Of a stretch of DNA of 64,000 bases, positions 23,442-36,164 are shown piece by piece. A program made the position numbers and the translations under genes. This stretch comes from Nymphaea colorata. Taxonomy: Eukaryota > Streptophyta > Magnoliopsida > Nymphaeales > Nymphaeaceae. Position 1 is the stretch's first letter; each line of letters opens with the position of its first letter. The stretch is from contig NC_045140.1 of NCBI RefSeq assembly GCF_008831285.2, positions 9,112,505 to 9,176,504 on the forward strand, given 5' to 3'. The notes beneath the pieces were generated by a model that worked only from the letters and a program-made list of their open reading frames with translations, was not told the origin of the DNA and ran no database searches.

Positions 23442-23464
23442 GGTTTCGGCGTGGCGCAAAAGCC

Positions 23465-23595
23465 CACCCGTCCCACCGCGCTCTGCGAGTCTTCTAGTCT
23501 TTTCTGCTGCCGTCGTCCCTTGTTCTGCTTCATGTGGGAGCTCTTTCTGCTTACGGGAGCATTTTTTCCGTCTTTTCGATCTTCTACCGCTGGAG
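23465..23595 (+). other. candidate first exon (5' untranslated leader) with splice donor
   Basis: A pyrimidine-rich leader typical of plant 5' UTRs ends in CTGGAG followed by GTAAGG, a near-consensus donor at 23,596. From here to about 29 kb the plus strand is strongly T-rich, as plant introns are. Acceptor-like sites with a pyrimidine tract occur at 23,667, 25,408, 25,622 and 26,060, so alternative leader exons are possible. No start codon can be assigned. Confidence 0.35.
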
Positions 23596-24958
23596 GTAAG
23601 GACTTCCTTCTCTGATTTTTCTTGCTTTGTTTATATAGCTTCGTTATATTGGCCCTTGGCCCACAGATAACGTGACTTCTTGTCGGCGGGATTCCGGTAT
23701 GTGTTTGCCGTCTTGATTTTCAGGATTTCCTTCCGTTCTGTGCTTGGATCTGGAGAGGTTTCCAGGGAAAAGCGCGATTTCTTTGGAGTTTTTGGTTTTC
23801 TTTCTCCGATTGGTGAACATGTTATAGTTTTGGAAATAGCGTCATATCGTGTGATTTTGTAGGATTTTTAGCGTTCTCTTTTTGTTCCTCTTTTCCGTTG
23901 TTTCGCTGCCTCGTGGCAGGAGGCTTGCCGAGAAATCAGGAGTCTGCGGTTCATGTTTGGTCCGCCGATTGTTGAGGAGAAGGTATCGATTATCGGTTCA
24001 GTTCGACCATAGACTGGACATATCTCTCTCTCTCTATCTCTCTCCCCCGGCCCCCACCCCCGCCCCTCCAACCCGCGGGCCGTCCCCCCTCCCCCCACCA
24101 AAAGTATGGCCCTTTATTTGTTTGCTATTATTCAGTACCAGATCAACGTTATTCTCATCGAGATCTCTCCCGTTTTAGATCTGGTACGCCCAGGCTCAAT
24201 GACGGGTGTCTGCTGTGATTTTATGTCGTAAATCACAAACTTTGCAGATCCTGAAGCTTGATCCATGAGGTTGTTTGTTTTGGTACAAAAATCGGCAAAT
24301 ATTTCTGATGCTTAGAATGTTTGTTCGATTTCCTGTTCTTCTTTATTCTATATATTTTTTCAATTTCTCGCGATTACGTTTTATGTATTTATTTATTGTG
24401 AATCACAAATTCTTCGGTTCTGTTGCGTTGTACTTACGCATATACACATCGTATGCAAATTACTCTAATTTTAACTTAAAAAAAAAGAATTTGTAAGTGA
24501 ACCTCGACTCCCTGGGGGATCTTCGAGCAGTTTTCGGACTGCATTGTGGTCGTCTTGCCTCTTGGTTAGCATGCGAGAAGATACCTCCCTTTGGGGTTCC
24601 AACGGTAGATCTCTTACAAACTTGTGGTGATTCATCAGCAGCAAGCTCTCGCACCCTCGACTCCTTCGTTATGCATACCCGTGGAATGAACGGCCTTTTG
24701 ATTTCGGTTGAGGCCTTCTTTATGTCCCGACTCTCTCTCTCCAACCATATACGCGCTCATACAGACGCTCACGCATGTGCGGTCTCGTGATATTGGTTTG
24801 GCAAGCCCCTATCGGACCACTATCTTGCTTCCTTCAGATATTTTTCCTTGTCGTTTATTTCTTTCATCTTGTAGATTGACTCAGTTTCTGGTTTTTCGTC
24901 GCCTCCATCCCTCCATGAGTTTGGAAGCAAATATTGCCATATTGGCTTGTTTTCAAGA

Positions 24959-25133
24959 TTGTATTTCTCTTCTTCTTCCGTCATAATGGTTCTTTGAGGA
25001 GGCGCTCATGGTTTGTTCCTCTGTCCTCATGGTTTTAGCGTGCGGATTGTGTTTCTCTTCTTCTTCTGCAATGGTTCGTTGAGGAGGTGCTCATAGTTTT
25101 ATTCCTCAGTCCTCATGCTTTTAGCATGGCGGA
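24959..25133. repeat. imperfect 89-bp tandem duplication
   Basis: Units at 24,959-25,047 and 25,048-25,133 share TTTCTCTTCTTCTTC, ATGGTTC-TTGAGGAGG, GCTCAT, CCTC-GTCCTCATG and TTTTAGC. Confidence 0.9.
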
Positions 25134-25304
25134 AGGATGCGTCCTGTGTCCTCATAAGATTTGTGTCAAAGAGGCGCGGATATTTTTTTCTTGCTTGGGA
25201 ACGACGCTTTCTTTTGTTTTTAGGTACTAAATCGTCCCGGCTCTTCGTGACAGTGGTCCTCCCTCGGTTGGTGGTGTGCGTCAAATCAGGCTGAGGGAGG
25301 AACT

Positions 25305-25337
25305 CCCTCTCTCTCTCTCGCTCGCGCGCGCGCGCGT
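25305..25337. repeat. (CT)n followed by (CG)n
   Basis: About 15 bp of CT passes into about 15 bp of alternating CG (25,323-25,337). Alternating CG of this length is rare in methylated plant DNA and can adopt a left-handed form in principle. Confidence 0.9.
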
Positions 25338-26845
25338 GTAGTATTGCGAGTTGCGACTGTGTATCACGCGATACCTTTGGTTTCATCTTTCCTGGTCTTC
25401 TGCTGCAGGTATCGATCGTTTGTTCCACTTTTCTGTGCTATAGCTGATCGTTGATTGACAACGAGAGAGAGCACGCTTGTCAGCATTCATGTGAAGTTAC
25501 ACGACTGTTTACATGCGTGCTCCTTCCCGTTGTCATCCTACTGAATCGCTTAAAGCATTTCTAGTGGTTGCAAAGATTGCGTCTGCCTGTCCATTCTCAA
25601 CCTCAACTGTTTACGTGTGCAGGAAACACAGGTTCGTCTTCACTTTAAATGTGCGTTTTTTCTATTTCCTCTCTGTATAGTTTTTTCTCTTATAATGGTC
25701 ACTAAGACATCAATTCTTTCCTATAATTGTGCATTTGAAAACTTGACGCTTTTTTTCAGAAAACCAAAGATGTTTGGTGGGTGGGGCGGAGGGTACTGTT
25801 AAATGAACCCATCTTACATGCAGTTGCCTAGGTTTTGTCATGTTAAGTCTCATGCGAAATATACTTGAAGGGGTATTTTGGAAATTGGAGCCACGAAATA
25901 GGAGGATCCTTGGCTCATTCTCAAGCTATAGAGGGGCTTACTTATTCCTTTTTAGTGAAATGACAAGACTTCGAGCTCGTGATCACCATGCTAGTGATCG
26001 CTGACAAGGAAAAAAAGAAAAAACTAGAAGGGTCTCATTTTATCCTTGACGTTACGTGCAGGACATCGTTTTGTCCTTTTTCTTTTTTGCTCGGGTTCAC
26101 AGTTTCTCCTACAAGTAACTGTCGATTGTGACCGGGGAAGCTCATTTTCTTGCTATTGTAATTCAGGACTCGATTCTTTAGTTGGCACGTGGCGTATTTT
26201 TCCCTGTTAAGTACCATTGTCTATCATTTCTCTACTCATCTTTCTCGCCTTCTTCTATTCCGTTAGAATATACACATCAGATGTATTTCTTTGGAAGCTA
26301 TTTTCCTACAGGGTTCTGCTTGTAGTTTAGCAGTTTCTCATTTTTCAAGTTATTTAGGGATATGAAACGGTGATACGATGCCTTCCTACATTGTCTGCAT
26401 GTGATATGGATGGTCCTAAAGAGATGTGGTAGATTGCAAAGGATCTTTACTAGCATCTTATTCATAGGCAAGTCCGATGCTTCTCTCTGGCGCAGCTATT
26501 TCTTCGAGCTGTTCACGTTGATCACGGCAATTTACCTTTTGCTTTTTATGCCCTGTTCCTTTTCATCATGATTTTGTTTGACAGGATCAATAGCGTTCTT
26601 ATTTTTTCTGATCTCATTTCTTTGGGTCCACTTGATCAGAAATTAGAGATTGAACAATTGGCCGGTTAGATGCTCCTGGATATTTAACTTGTATAATTGC
26701 CGTCATTAAAACAGCAAGTGCCACGATTTCCTATCTTAATTGTTGTCCAAAGGATGAAAGCCCTTTTATAGATTCTACTTTCATGGAATATTTGCCTTTT
26801 TGGCTTGAAAATAGATGACTAATTTTCAGTTTTCATATGATATTT

Positions 26846-26905
<60 letters not shown>
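26846..26905. repeat. (GT)n(GA)n compound microsatellite
   Basis: About 22 bp of GT directly joined to about 39 bp of GA. Confidence 0.95.
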
Positions 26906-26908
<3 letters not shown>

Positions 26909-27114
26909 TTAAGTTTGTCCTTTTGTCATTTAAATACTTTTCTCAAGAATGATGTGGGCAATGTTTTTTCAGGATATTACTTGAAAGCTTTTTTCTTCAT
27001 AAAATATCGGAAACTCAAAAAACTTAAAAATATACAGAACTTAAGTTTTTTTAAATAGTTTTTACAAAAACATTGATAAAAATAGCTACTAAATATTAAG
27101 CTAAGTCACACAGA

Positions 27115-27735
27115 CACTTTAAAGTGACTGCTGCACTCGTGTCGACACGACTCAGTTGTGGGTGCGGCTCGGATTTGCACCCAATCTTTTTCGTCCATCT
27201 TGAGCACGCACCTGACTCGCATTTGACTCGAGTCAGGTGCGGTCAAACCACGTAAAGCTTATCTTCATCCTTTTTCAATGTTTTTTATTTTAAAAAATTT
27301 TAACGTTAAAAAAAATGATAATGTTTTTTATTTAAAAAAATTTTAACGTTAAAAAAGATGGTTTAGCATTTTTTTTTTCCATTTCTGTGTTCCGTCTTGG
27401 TTTTGTTGTTTTTTGTTTGTGTTTAATGTTTGTACATTGTAAGCAGGTTAATGCTTAATATGTTACATTCATATACACAATACATTATATAACTTATAAG
27501 TATGTAATACATAATATTCATTTATAATTTGTCCATAAAGTGTGTAGTGTAGAATGTATAGAATATAATGTATACTCTAAATTTCTTAGTATATATATAT
27601 ATATATATATATTATAATAATAAAGTTATAATAACAAATAAATATTTTCGCTGCACTGCCGCACCTAAATTTTTGAAGATGTGCCGCTCTGGCACCTGCA
27701 CTGCACCCCGCACCAACGTGACATAGATATTAAGT
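27115..27735. repeat. decayed dispersed repeat with GTGTCGACACGACTC and GTGCGGCTCGG words
   Basis: GC-rich, CpG-containing words at 27,135-27,245 and again at 27,645-27,720 (CTGCCGCACC, GTGCCGCTC, CACCCCGCACC, GTGACATAG) bracket an AT-rich middle. The edge words resemble a widespread plant dispersed repeat whose copies end near GTGACATAG-like sequence. Element class was not determined. Confidence 0.4.
27277..27361. repeat. approximately 43-bp tandem duplication
   Basis: Units at 27,277-27,319 and 27,320-27,361 share AATGTTTTTTATTT, AAATTTTAACGTTAAAAAA and the closing GAT. Nested inside the larger decayed repeat. Confidence 0.9.
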
Positions 27736-29160
27736 AAACCGCAAAAATTTTAAATCACAATATGATATTTCAATTTTGTCTTTTTTTCTTCAAAATGTCA
27801 TGATCTTTTCACATTGTTTAGTTCTTATTTATTCTTTAGTTTTTCGGTTTTTTCTTCTTATTTATGACAAGGGTTTGTTCTCTTTCGGATTAAGTGGTGT
27901 ACACCATGCATGGGTCACCAAATGCTACTTGTTTTTGCTTTTGTGTCCCTTGCGATTGCATTTTATGCCAAAGTTTGGCCTTTTCTGAACGTATATTAAT
28001 TTTGACATTGATCAATATTTATATTTGTTAGACAACATTGTCGACAGGACTCGAAAATTTTGGTAAAATCCTCTGGCAATTTCTTTCTTTTAAATCTAAG
28101 TGTGATTAAATTCTGCATGAAAATTTATACAAAAAGTTGTAAATATTGTAGGCAGTTGGGGGCCTGGTTTTGTTTTCTATCTTGGTACATCTGCTATCTT
28201 CACATTAAATTACATGATTTGGTTCAATTTACTTATTTATTTGGTATGCTGAATTTTATCTTTTATATTTTTTCCTTCATTGCCTGTTTAAGATTTTTTT
28301 GATATTCATGTCCTAGCCTAGCTTACTGATGGTCTATGAATTTTTGTTCTCTCTTTTTTTGAACTTCTACTTGAGCTATTTATTTTTCTCTTTTTGACTA
28401 CTCGTGTATTATTTCTCGTATTTGAAACTTTCTGTTTTTGATTGTCAATCTTCTTTTCTTTCTTATTTTCCTGATTATTGCAAACAAAAATTGGTGTTAT
28501 GCTTTGACTGTTTTCAACTTAAATTTCGATACTATTCTCAAGGCAAACTTCTATATAGCTATAAATACAATATTCAACATACTGTGGCACATATAATATC
28601 TGCATGCAAATAGGTCCATGGGAATTCAGCTGTACTCGACCTGATTCATGTATGTTCCTGGTTCTTTTGGATAAGCTAGTTCTTGAAGGGATTCTTCGTC
28701 ATCTGTGGTTTATTTTTGGAACTTGTTGAATTTTTTGAAACTCTGTTCTCTGGTTTCTATTGTGTATGAAGCGGTATACTGGAATATTTGAAATGATTGG
28801 ACCCTAACTCAGTATTAATATGTATATTAACGGCAATGAAAGATGCCTTCTTTTGCTTAGTTCAGAAGAGTCCATTTGAACTTTTTATTTTCCTACTCTT
28901 TATTGTGATACGTTAAAAGTCTCAAGACTTAAGGTTTGAGTTTTTTGCTTTCTGAGAAATTTCTTTTATTTTTTTTGTATGTATCCTGCTTTATATGATA
29001 AAATTATAAAAATTACAGCTACTTGACATATTGGTTTTTAAGTTTATTTCTTGCTCTGAAGTGAGGACCTTGGTAGTAAATGCAAGTGTCCTGGTAAATA
29101 CGCTCTATATTGACCGTCTTTTACCTTGATAACAAGCAGAATCAATTCCATATTTTGCAG

Positions 29161-29252
29161 TAACAAGGAGCTAAGATAAAGTATTCAGATGCCAGCACGT
29201 GGACCCCTAAGCTGCCTCTCCCTTTTGTAGTTTACTGCGGTACCTTCACAAG
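29161..29252 (+). other. candidate internal exon, 92 nt
   Basis: TATTTTGCAG precedes and AAG|GTATGG follows, giving a good acceptor and donor. The enclosed DNA is less T-rich than its surroundings. One frame is open after an initial stop and ends with TWTPKLPLPFVVYCGTF. No family is recognised. The first codon of that frame is TAA if the acceptor is used as shown, so it may be a leader exon, or a downstream AG may be the true acceptor. Confidence 0.25.
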
Positions 29253-29924
29253 GTATGGCATATCCATGTTTTATTTCAGATAAGGAACATGCTAACCTAA
29301 CGTTATGACGTGTTGATGTTGGCTATATTTTTAGAAATTGCAGATATCTGATATGAGTTTTTGCCGAACTTAATTTTCTTTAAAATATTTGAAATGGCTC
29401 TACGACTGATGTGGGCAACAGCTTGAGTCTTGTCTTGATTAATTTCAATTGCTATATTATAATTAAGAGAAAATCTAATGACAAATTTCACATTTTACTA
29501 GTATTAGCAGCCAAAGACACAACGGTAGGCCAAGATAACTCGTCTATTATTATCTAACTTCTAACATGAGTACTGCCTGGAGAACACATTGGATTTTATT
29601 CCTCACATAATTTTCCACATCTGTCCGATTGGAGTTGGTATATAGCCTTAAACTTGCTGTGTTCTGGATGTGATATTTGAGGCAGTTGCAAAGATCTAGC
29701 GATTTTCATTTCTTCTGTTTTTTTTCTTTTTTTGCCTTTCAGGGATATAAATATACATGGTGGGACGGATGACAATTGACTTTTGTTTATGTCAGTTCAT
29801 TTCTTGTTTCTTTCTTTTCCTCAACCTTCTCTTCTTTTGTTCTTCCTTGACTTCCTCCATCACCTACAAGTTGACCACTTTGTCTGTTTCCACAAATGCC
29901 ACGTTCAGCACTTTTTCCAAATTG

Positions 29925-29960
<36 letters not shown>

Positions 29961-32900
29961 ATCTACGTTCATATAACTACAGAAATATGAAAATCACAAA
30001 ACATGAAATTGACAAGCTTTTTCAGCCATCTAACTAAGCAGATTTGGAGTTAGACGTGCTGGATCTGGTTTCAGGGTTTCAATTGTTAGAGCTCCGCCTG
30101 GTTTCTAATGCATATCAGATGCGAACTGCCACATAAATTCATGAAAAACTGCCAGCTATTATCCACCTTTTAGAATAGCTACTTTTTAGCAGTGATAACG
30201 TGGTTTACCAATACCATTTTGGCATTTCCAGGTTCAAAGATGGGTGTATAGAGAGAGTGAGAGGTGTGTCAGCATTTTAGCAGTCCAATCAATTTGATAG
30301 GGTGGCTCCTAGTGGCGGTTATGAGTTTTCGTCTTTCGTAGTTCCTATGATCTACTTCCGTTTCATCGTTATCCTTTCTGTGTGCGTGCGATGACAGTTT
30401 GGTCGTATTGAGCAGATGAGCACAGGGTTAGGTTGCTAGCTGTAAAGCTAGTCCTCTCTTGTTATGCAAGGATTTCTCCTTGTTGCAAAGGATGCTTCTC
30501 CTGTAGAAGTTGCTTGGTAAAAAGCTTTTATTTTTTGCCGCTTAAGAGCCTTGTGCGTTTTTTTTTCCCCTCTTTTATCTGTGTTAGTGCCTTAATGGGT
30601 AGCTTGTTCTCTTGATTCATCTGTTTATGATTGCTTTTTGGGTATAATACTGATTGTATTTAAAGCTTCTTTGAGCTTTATCCTGCATTTATAGTGCTCT
30701 AGTACTCATGCACACCCATCTAGTAGTAGAAATGGGAATGTAAAGGCGTTAGAACATCGTAGATTATAACTCATGGGACCAACAGCTTTTAGTTTGCGGT
30801 TTAAGGGATGATGAGATCAACCCAAGATTGAATGCATAATATATAGATTCAGCTTTTGGGCTCGACTTTATGTTCGCAGTAGATATGACTTTAGAACATA
30901 CTTGTGTCAAATGTTAAGCCACATAAATGCTTCTCCTTATTTTCCTATCTACTACATCCTCCGTTGATTATGCTTGCTTGATTTCTGCTGCCAGTGGCTT
31001 CGAACTGTTGGATTGTATATGTCGTTTGGTGGTTTTCTTTACTGGAATAGAAGTCATGTCTCGCCGAGGTGTTAGGAGGGCTTCATTGGGTCTGCTACAA
31101 GGGTTACGTGAGAACCAGTAGAGGGCAAGGTCGTGATGCTTCCTGCTTTTGACCTTTTGGAGTACTTATCTGAGAGAGACTATAGTGGCTTTCTTGTTGG
31201 TGCATTTAATCCTCATCCAATTGCGGCGGTGATGAAGTTGGAATGTCATCGAGTTGAAGTAACGGAAGAACCAGTGGGGCTTGTACGGATAAATGAGTAT
31301 AAAAGGATTTCAAGCGACAAATATTCTTGATGACGAGAAGTATCCCGTAGGGTGGTCTGAAGGTCCATGAAGATAGTTATTCCAGATAGAGGCAAGTAGA
31401 ATGCATATTAGGATATGAAAAAAACCCAGAGAAGGCAATATGGGAGTCAGATATGAGGAAGCATTGTTATGGCTTCCTTCAATCTGGGGAACAAAGCAAC
31501 ATCCATGTATCCTACAATCTGCAAACTATGTATGTAAGACAATGTCATAGACCTACTTTACGAGAGTAAAATCCAGCCAAATACTGTGAGACAGTGGTAG
31601 AAGTGCTAAGTGTAGACAAAACGGATTTTCACTTCTGACCCGTTCAAACTTGAGGACTTCTTGGTAAGAGTCACCTCTGAATTGGGCGAGATATTTATTA
31701 TGGGCTTAAAAAAGTGAAAGAAAAGGTTAAGAGTTGCTCATAAAGCTTAATCTTTTTGTCAGACAAATATTGCTTCATAATATACCTTATTGCTAAGGAA
31801 TGAAGAAGACAAAAAACAGGAGCAAGGCACTTATTCTAACTTTAAGAGGTCAATCTGGTCTGAGGACCCAGTGTTAGACAACCTCCCTGATGAGCATATT
31901 GGACAAAGGGAAGCAGTCAAAAGAGGTTTAGTCGATGTTTATTACTAAGTCAGCATTCGATTGCACACCCTGATTTGAAGGGAAACCTTTACAAAGGGTG
32001 GAAGAGAAGAAATTTCATCTCATCCTAGAATGTGGCATGTTTGATGAATTAGCAGAAGTTCTAGTAGAGAAATTTTTAGGTGTTTGATAACTAAGTGAGG
32101 GAAGGAGAGGAAAACAATTGTAAATAAGCAACTGTTATAATTTTTTATTTATTTTTTAACTTGTTTTCAATAATCACACGATTTTCTTTATTTAATTTTA
32201 TTTTAAATAAAAAATTGAAAAATAAGTTGGCAAGCCATACTTTTATTTTAAATATATTTGAAATCAAAAAATAAATTGGTGCGGGCCATTTTTTTATTTT
32301 AAATATACTTAAAATTATTTTAAATTACTTTCATTTCAAAGGAATCTTCATTTCAATGCATATTATCTACTTCACATTCTCACATAAAAAGGGAACACTG
32401 CAGCATTTAATCAAATAACGTGTTTATGATAAACCCCCTCATGATAAAAGTTGAACACGATATATCGGATCTGAGTGTCCAATTTGTGCAATTGAGAAAC
32501 GAAAAACACATGCTATACCATCACACTACAAGACAGTATCCACCATCTATATCAGTCTGCCACTTAGGTGGCCCAGAACAATTTAGGTTGGTACCCAAAG
32601 AGTAGAAGCTGTCCTAATCCCTTACTTGCATTAGTCTAATCTTTCCAAAGAAAATAAATTTATTGCCCACAGTACCAACAAGTGAGTGGTGTCATCATTC
32701 ACAAATTGGTCATCCACAAAGTAGGTTTTTCCCCTTTCTTTCTTATCTAGTCGTTTTTTCAACTTGTTGTATCAACCAAAATTTGATCACCAAAAGAGGA
32801 TTAGGTTGTACATGAACCTTGTAAAAGAAAACAGGAGAAAAAGTTTATAAGCAACAACGCCCTTTCTCATGCATTTCAGCAAAGACATGGTGGACATTCC

Positions 32901-34199
32901 TGTGAACTCACCATGGGATGCAAAGAGAGAGGGGTTTTACCTCAGCAAATTCATGAGCACCCAGTGATCCAAGTCTGATTCATGGGTTCTCCAACTATTT
33001 CTATAACCTGTATTCATCACAGAAAATGATGCCTGCAGAATAGGAATGACAACAAAATTGCAGAAAGTAAGTACAGCTATATTATTGAAAGCATCTGCCT
33101 TTTGAAGAAGTGTAGGTTTGGAATGTGCCATGCTATGCAAACTTAATGATTCAATTTGCCAGTTATCACTTTACTACATGAGCATTTAGTGAAAAACTTT
33201 AAATTGTTGCTGGAATTGGACCGTGTGACCATGATAAAGGAACCATATGCCATCCATGACCATGAAACAGTACCAAGGTGGGGAACTTTTCCATAAGAAA
33301 TTTTTTTTCTGTATCATAGGACTTCAATATCATTAACACATTTGAAAGTTGTACAGCATGGTAAAGGAGGCTATTCAACCAGCATGGTTGCATCTGAAAA
33401 GCGCTGATCGACTACTTTCAACTTTCCACATGAACTTATGGCTGCCGCATCTTTTTGACAATTTTCACCATCAAGAGAGGTGGCTTTTTATTATTTATGT
33501 GCATCAATATGAAAACTATTGGAGTGCCAATGTCAACATCTTATTATTCTACTACAAAAATAAGAAAGTATTATCAGCAGGTCAACCAAGGAAGAGCTAA
33601 TTTTGCTAGTTAAGCTGAAATTACACATGTTCTCTCAATGAGCCCTCTAGTTGGAATTCCATTGAAAGTATCAGTTGCGGTTACTTTGAAAATGAGTTCA
33701 TCAGGTTTGATATTCTTCTGAATGAGTAAAACATACCAAAGCTTCTAATGGCTTGAAGCAGTTAATGAAAAAGTATATGCTTTCCACAACTGCAATAACA
33801 TTGTTGATTTGCTTGTTCGAGAAAGTTTACATTAGTAGAATGGGAACACGGTGAAATTTCTACTCTTGGAGTGAATTAACATCTTAATATCTAATTGGTC
33901 TTCAAGTTCTAGACCAGCAGCTATACTTGCTTACATGGGTCTCCCTCACTACTGAAGTGAGGACAGTAAAACATTTCACTATTTTTTCTTCTTTTGTTAG
34001 TCTTCCAACCAAGTGACAAAGTAAGGGGAAGGCGTAATAGACTTCCTGGATGTTACAGCCCAACCTTCTTAGGTTAGAAAGATCATAGGAGAAGGACTTC
34101 CTTTAGGGGCCCCAGGTAATATTGATGGTAAAACCTTAAGAGGTATAAAGGCCATGTACTCACAGATTGGTATGCTTATGGTTGTTGATTGGTTTACAG
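29253..34199 (+). other. intron-like and degenerate DNA between exon candidates
   Basis: T-rich to about 31 kb. From 31,050 to 32,080 the composition becomes coding-like, but every frame is interrupted within 60-70 codons (for example 31,133-31,330, which reads PAFDLLEYLSERDYSGFLV). It may be a decayed gene or element. 32.1-32.4 kb is AT-rich. No family assigned. Confidence 0.35.
29925..29960. repeat. (CT)n(GT)n compound microsatellite
   Basis: About 20 bp of CT joined to about 16 bp of GT. Confidence 0.95.
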
Positions 34200-34302
34200 A
34201 TTAGGTGAGCAAGATGTTAGAGATGCTTTTTCACATTCTGATCTCAAGATGTATATGTTGAACAACTTTCTAAAACAAGAGCTAGATGATCCTGATAGAA
34301 AG
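34200..34302 (+). other. candidate internal exon encoding 34 residues
   Basis: GGTTTACAG precedes and AAG|GTATGT follows, both strong plant splice sites. After one base the whole 102 nt is open and reads as an acidic, helical peptide with EQDVRDAFSHSDLK and FLKQELDDPDRK, unlike simple-repeat translation. The reading phase requires two bases from the previous exon. A donor-like CCCAG|GTAAT at 34,115 upstream would supply phase AG|A, but the frame before it carries a stop. I do not recognise the family. This is one of the best isolated exon candidates in the window. Confidence 0.4.
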
Positions 34303-35639
34303 GTATGTAATTTTAAACTTATGTTTCAGAAAACAGTCTACTGCCTGGTTTCAGTTGAGATCAGCAAATTTTGTGTTAGTAATAGCCAAATTGATTGATT
34401 TCTAATGACAATGTAGGCAGTGACATTAACATGTTGTTATTTACATTGATGATATTGGAACAACTGTCATACATGACTGACATAAATTAATTGCACACAT
34501 ATTTTTAAGAAAAGTCTGTAAATGAAGGATTTAGAGATGGATGATATAGGTGTAGGAACTCACACGAGGATCTGATATCCCTTGTTTTGAAGGACTGTGG
34601 ATGAAGGTTTAGGGCCTGTTCCTTGATCTGCATGTCCTCTGATCTCTGGGGGCCAGAAGGCATCCAAATGCTCTCTGGTTCTCTTTAATACAGAACTCAG
34701 TTGGATCCAAAACTGACAGACATTTGACAAACTCTACTTTAACGTGCTCTATTTTAACGTTGTAATAGACTACGCTGCAGTTTTTTAGTAAGTAATGGGA
34801 AAATCGATTTTGCTCAAGTGGAGGATGCTGAATCCAATGGGGGGAGGGAGAGAGAGAGAGAGAGTTTTTTTTTTCCTTAATTTTTCCATGCAAACAAACA
34901 TAAAAAAATAATGAACGAAACATTTCATGCTTTTGCAAATAAGGGAAAATGAAAAATGGAACTCCTCTATGAAAATACACTGCAAGAAAAGCTTCTTAGG
35001 AAATGTTTCCATGGAAAACTTTTTTGCTTGCAGTCAAAGGGCGTTAATAAAAATATGCTATTGACTTCTGCTTAAGGAGAAGAAGATGAGCTATTTGTAA
35101 ATTGTTTATCTACTTAGGTGCCAGTAGACAACAAAATGAAGTTTTGCAAACATAGATCTGAAGGCATGTACAAATATAACATGATCTTTGTCGGAGATAT
35201 GTTTAGTATATCACGTTCTGGTTTTCTGTTGATGCAAGATTTTCTCAAAGATCACAAGTTTTTCTGATATCAGTTGATATAATTTTTTTTAAAGATTTTT
35301 TTGTGTGATATAAGCTTTTATCGTATAGTATGTTGCATTACTTGACCTGATATTTCATATCTATGAGCCTCAGCCTACTCTGGAGTATATAAATAAGTTC
35401 TATTTTGAAAAAGGGAAGCATGAAACATGAAGTATTACTTGACTGGCTGGAGGGATATTGTCCTGACATTGGGAAGTAGATATCTGGTATTATCTTTTTT
35501 CAGATGATTTTCATGTTCTAGGACAATTAGAAACGACATAGTAGCTTGATTTGGCATCTATATATAGCTCCAGTTTCATCGAACTTGCTTGGTTTGGACA
35601 CTAATCAGACTTATTCATCGCCTTGAGTAAAAAATTTGG
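34303..35639. other. intron-like or intergenic DNA
   Basis: A (GA)n tract at 34,845-34,864. The 123-aa minus frame over 34,609-34,980 has no motif and includes translated microsatellite. Confidence 0.4.
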
Positions 35640-36000
35640 CACATATATCACATCTTGTGACACTGGCATAAGAATTCTGCTGTTCCTGTTTGTCATGAAA
35701 AGACACAATGATTGATTTGAGACTTTCTAATAGAGAAGGTGGACTATGTTGAAGCTCATTTTGTTGGAACAATGAATTGAGTTGCTAGCATTTTTGAACT
35801 ACATTATAGATATATTTTTGTATCATATCTTGCAACGTTGCCATAATAATTTTCCTCCTTCCTGTTTGTCTTGGAAAGGCAAAGTACATAATGACAGATT
35901 TAACACTTTCTAATAGCGAAGGTAGAAGATATTGAAGCTCAATTTGTTGGGACAAAGAATCGAATTGCGGGAATGATTTGCACTAACCAGATTGTAGATG
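35640..36000. repeat. approximately 178-bp imperfect tandem duplication
   Basis: Unit 1 (about 35,640-35,816) and unit 2 (about 35,817-36,000) share, in order, ATCTTG-GACA-TTGCC-like words, CCTGTTTGTC, GATT-GA-ACTTTCTAATAG, GAAGGT, TTGAAGCTCA, TTTGTTGG and ATTATAGAT-like words. Diverged to perhaps 75-80 percent identity by eye. Confidence 0.8.
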
Positions 36001-36164
36001 TATTTTCTTTCTATTTTTTTTTTCTTTATTTTAGCAGAGAAAAAATATTTATCTATGGTGGTATGAGCATGATATATATATATATATTCTCTTCCTAAAA
36101 GTGTTTGTACCACTCGCAGCTTAGTGCGATGAGATTAGGAGCTATGTCCTATCTTTAAGGTTCC

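Larger units (their letters stand above)
23597..29160 (+). other. T-rich, intron-like region
   Basis: Long T-rich stretches on the plus strand and scattered pyrimidine tract plus CAG acceptors suggest transcribed intron DNA rather than dispersed repeats. Short open frames within it carry no motif. It also contains the tandem repeats listed separately. Confidence 0.35.

Noticed and set aside
29783-30037. Overlapping frames at 29.76-30.04 kb with Ser-Leu and Cys-Val runs
   Set aside because: They include the translated (CT)n(GT)n microsatellite and show no motif.
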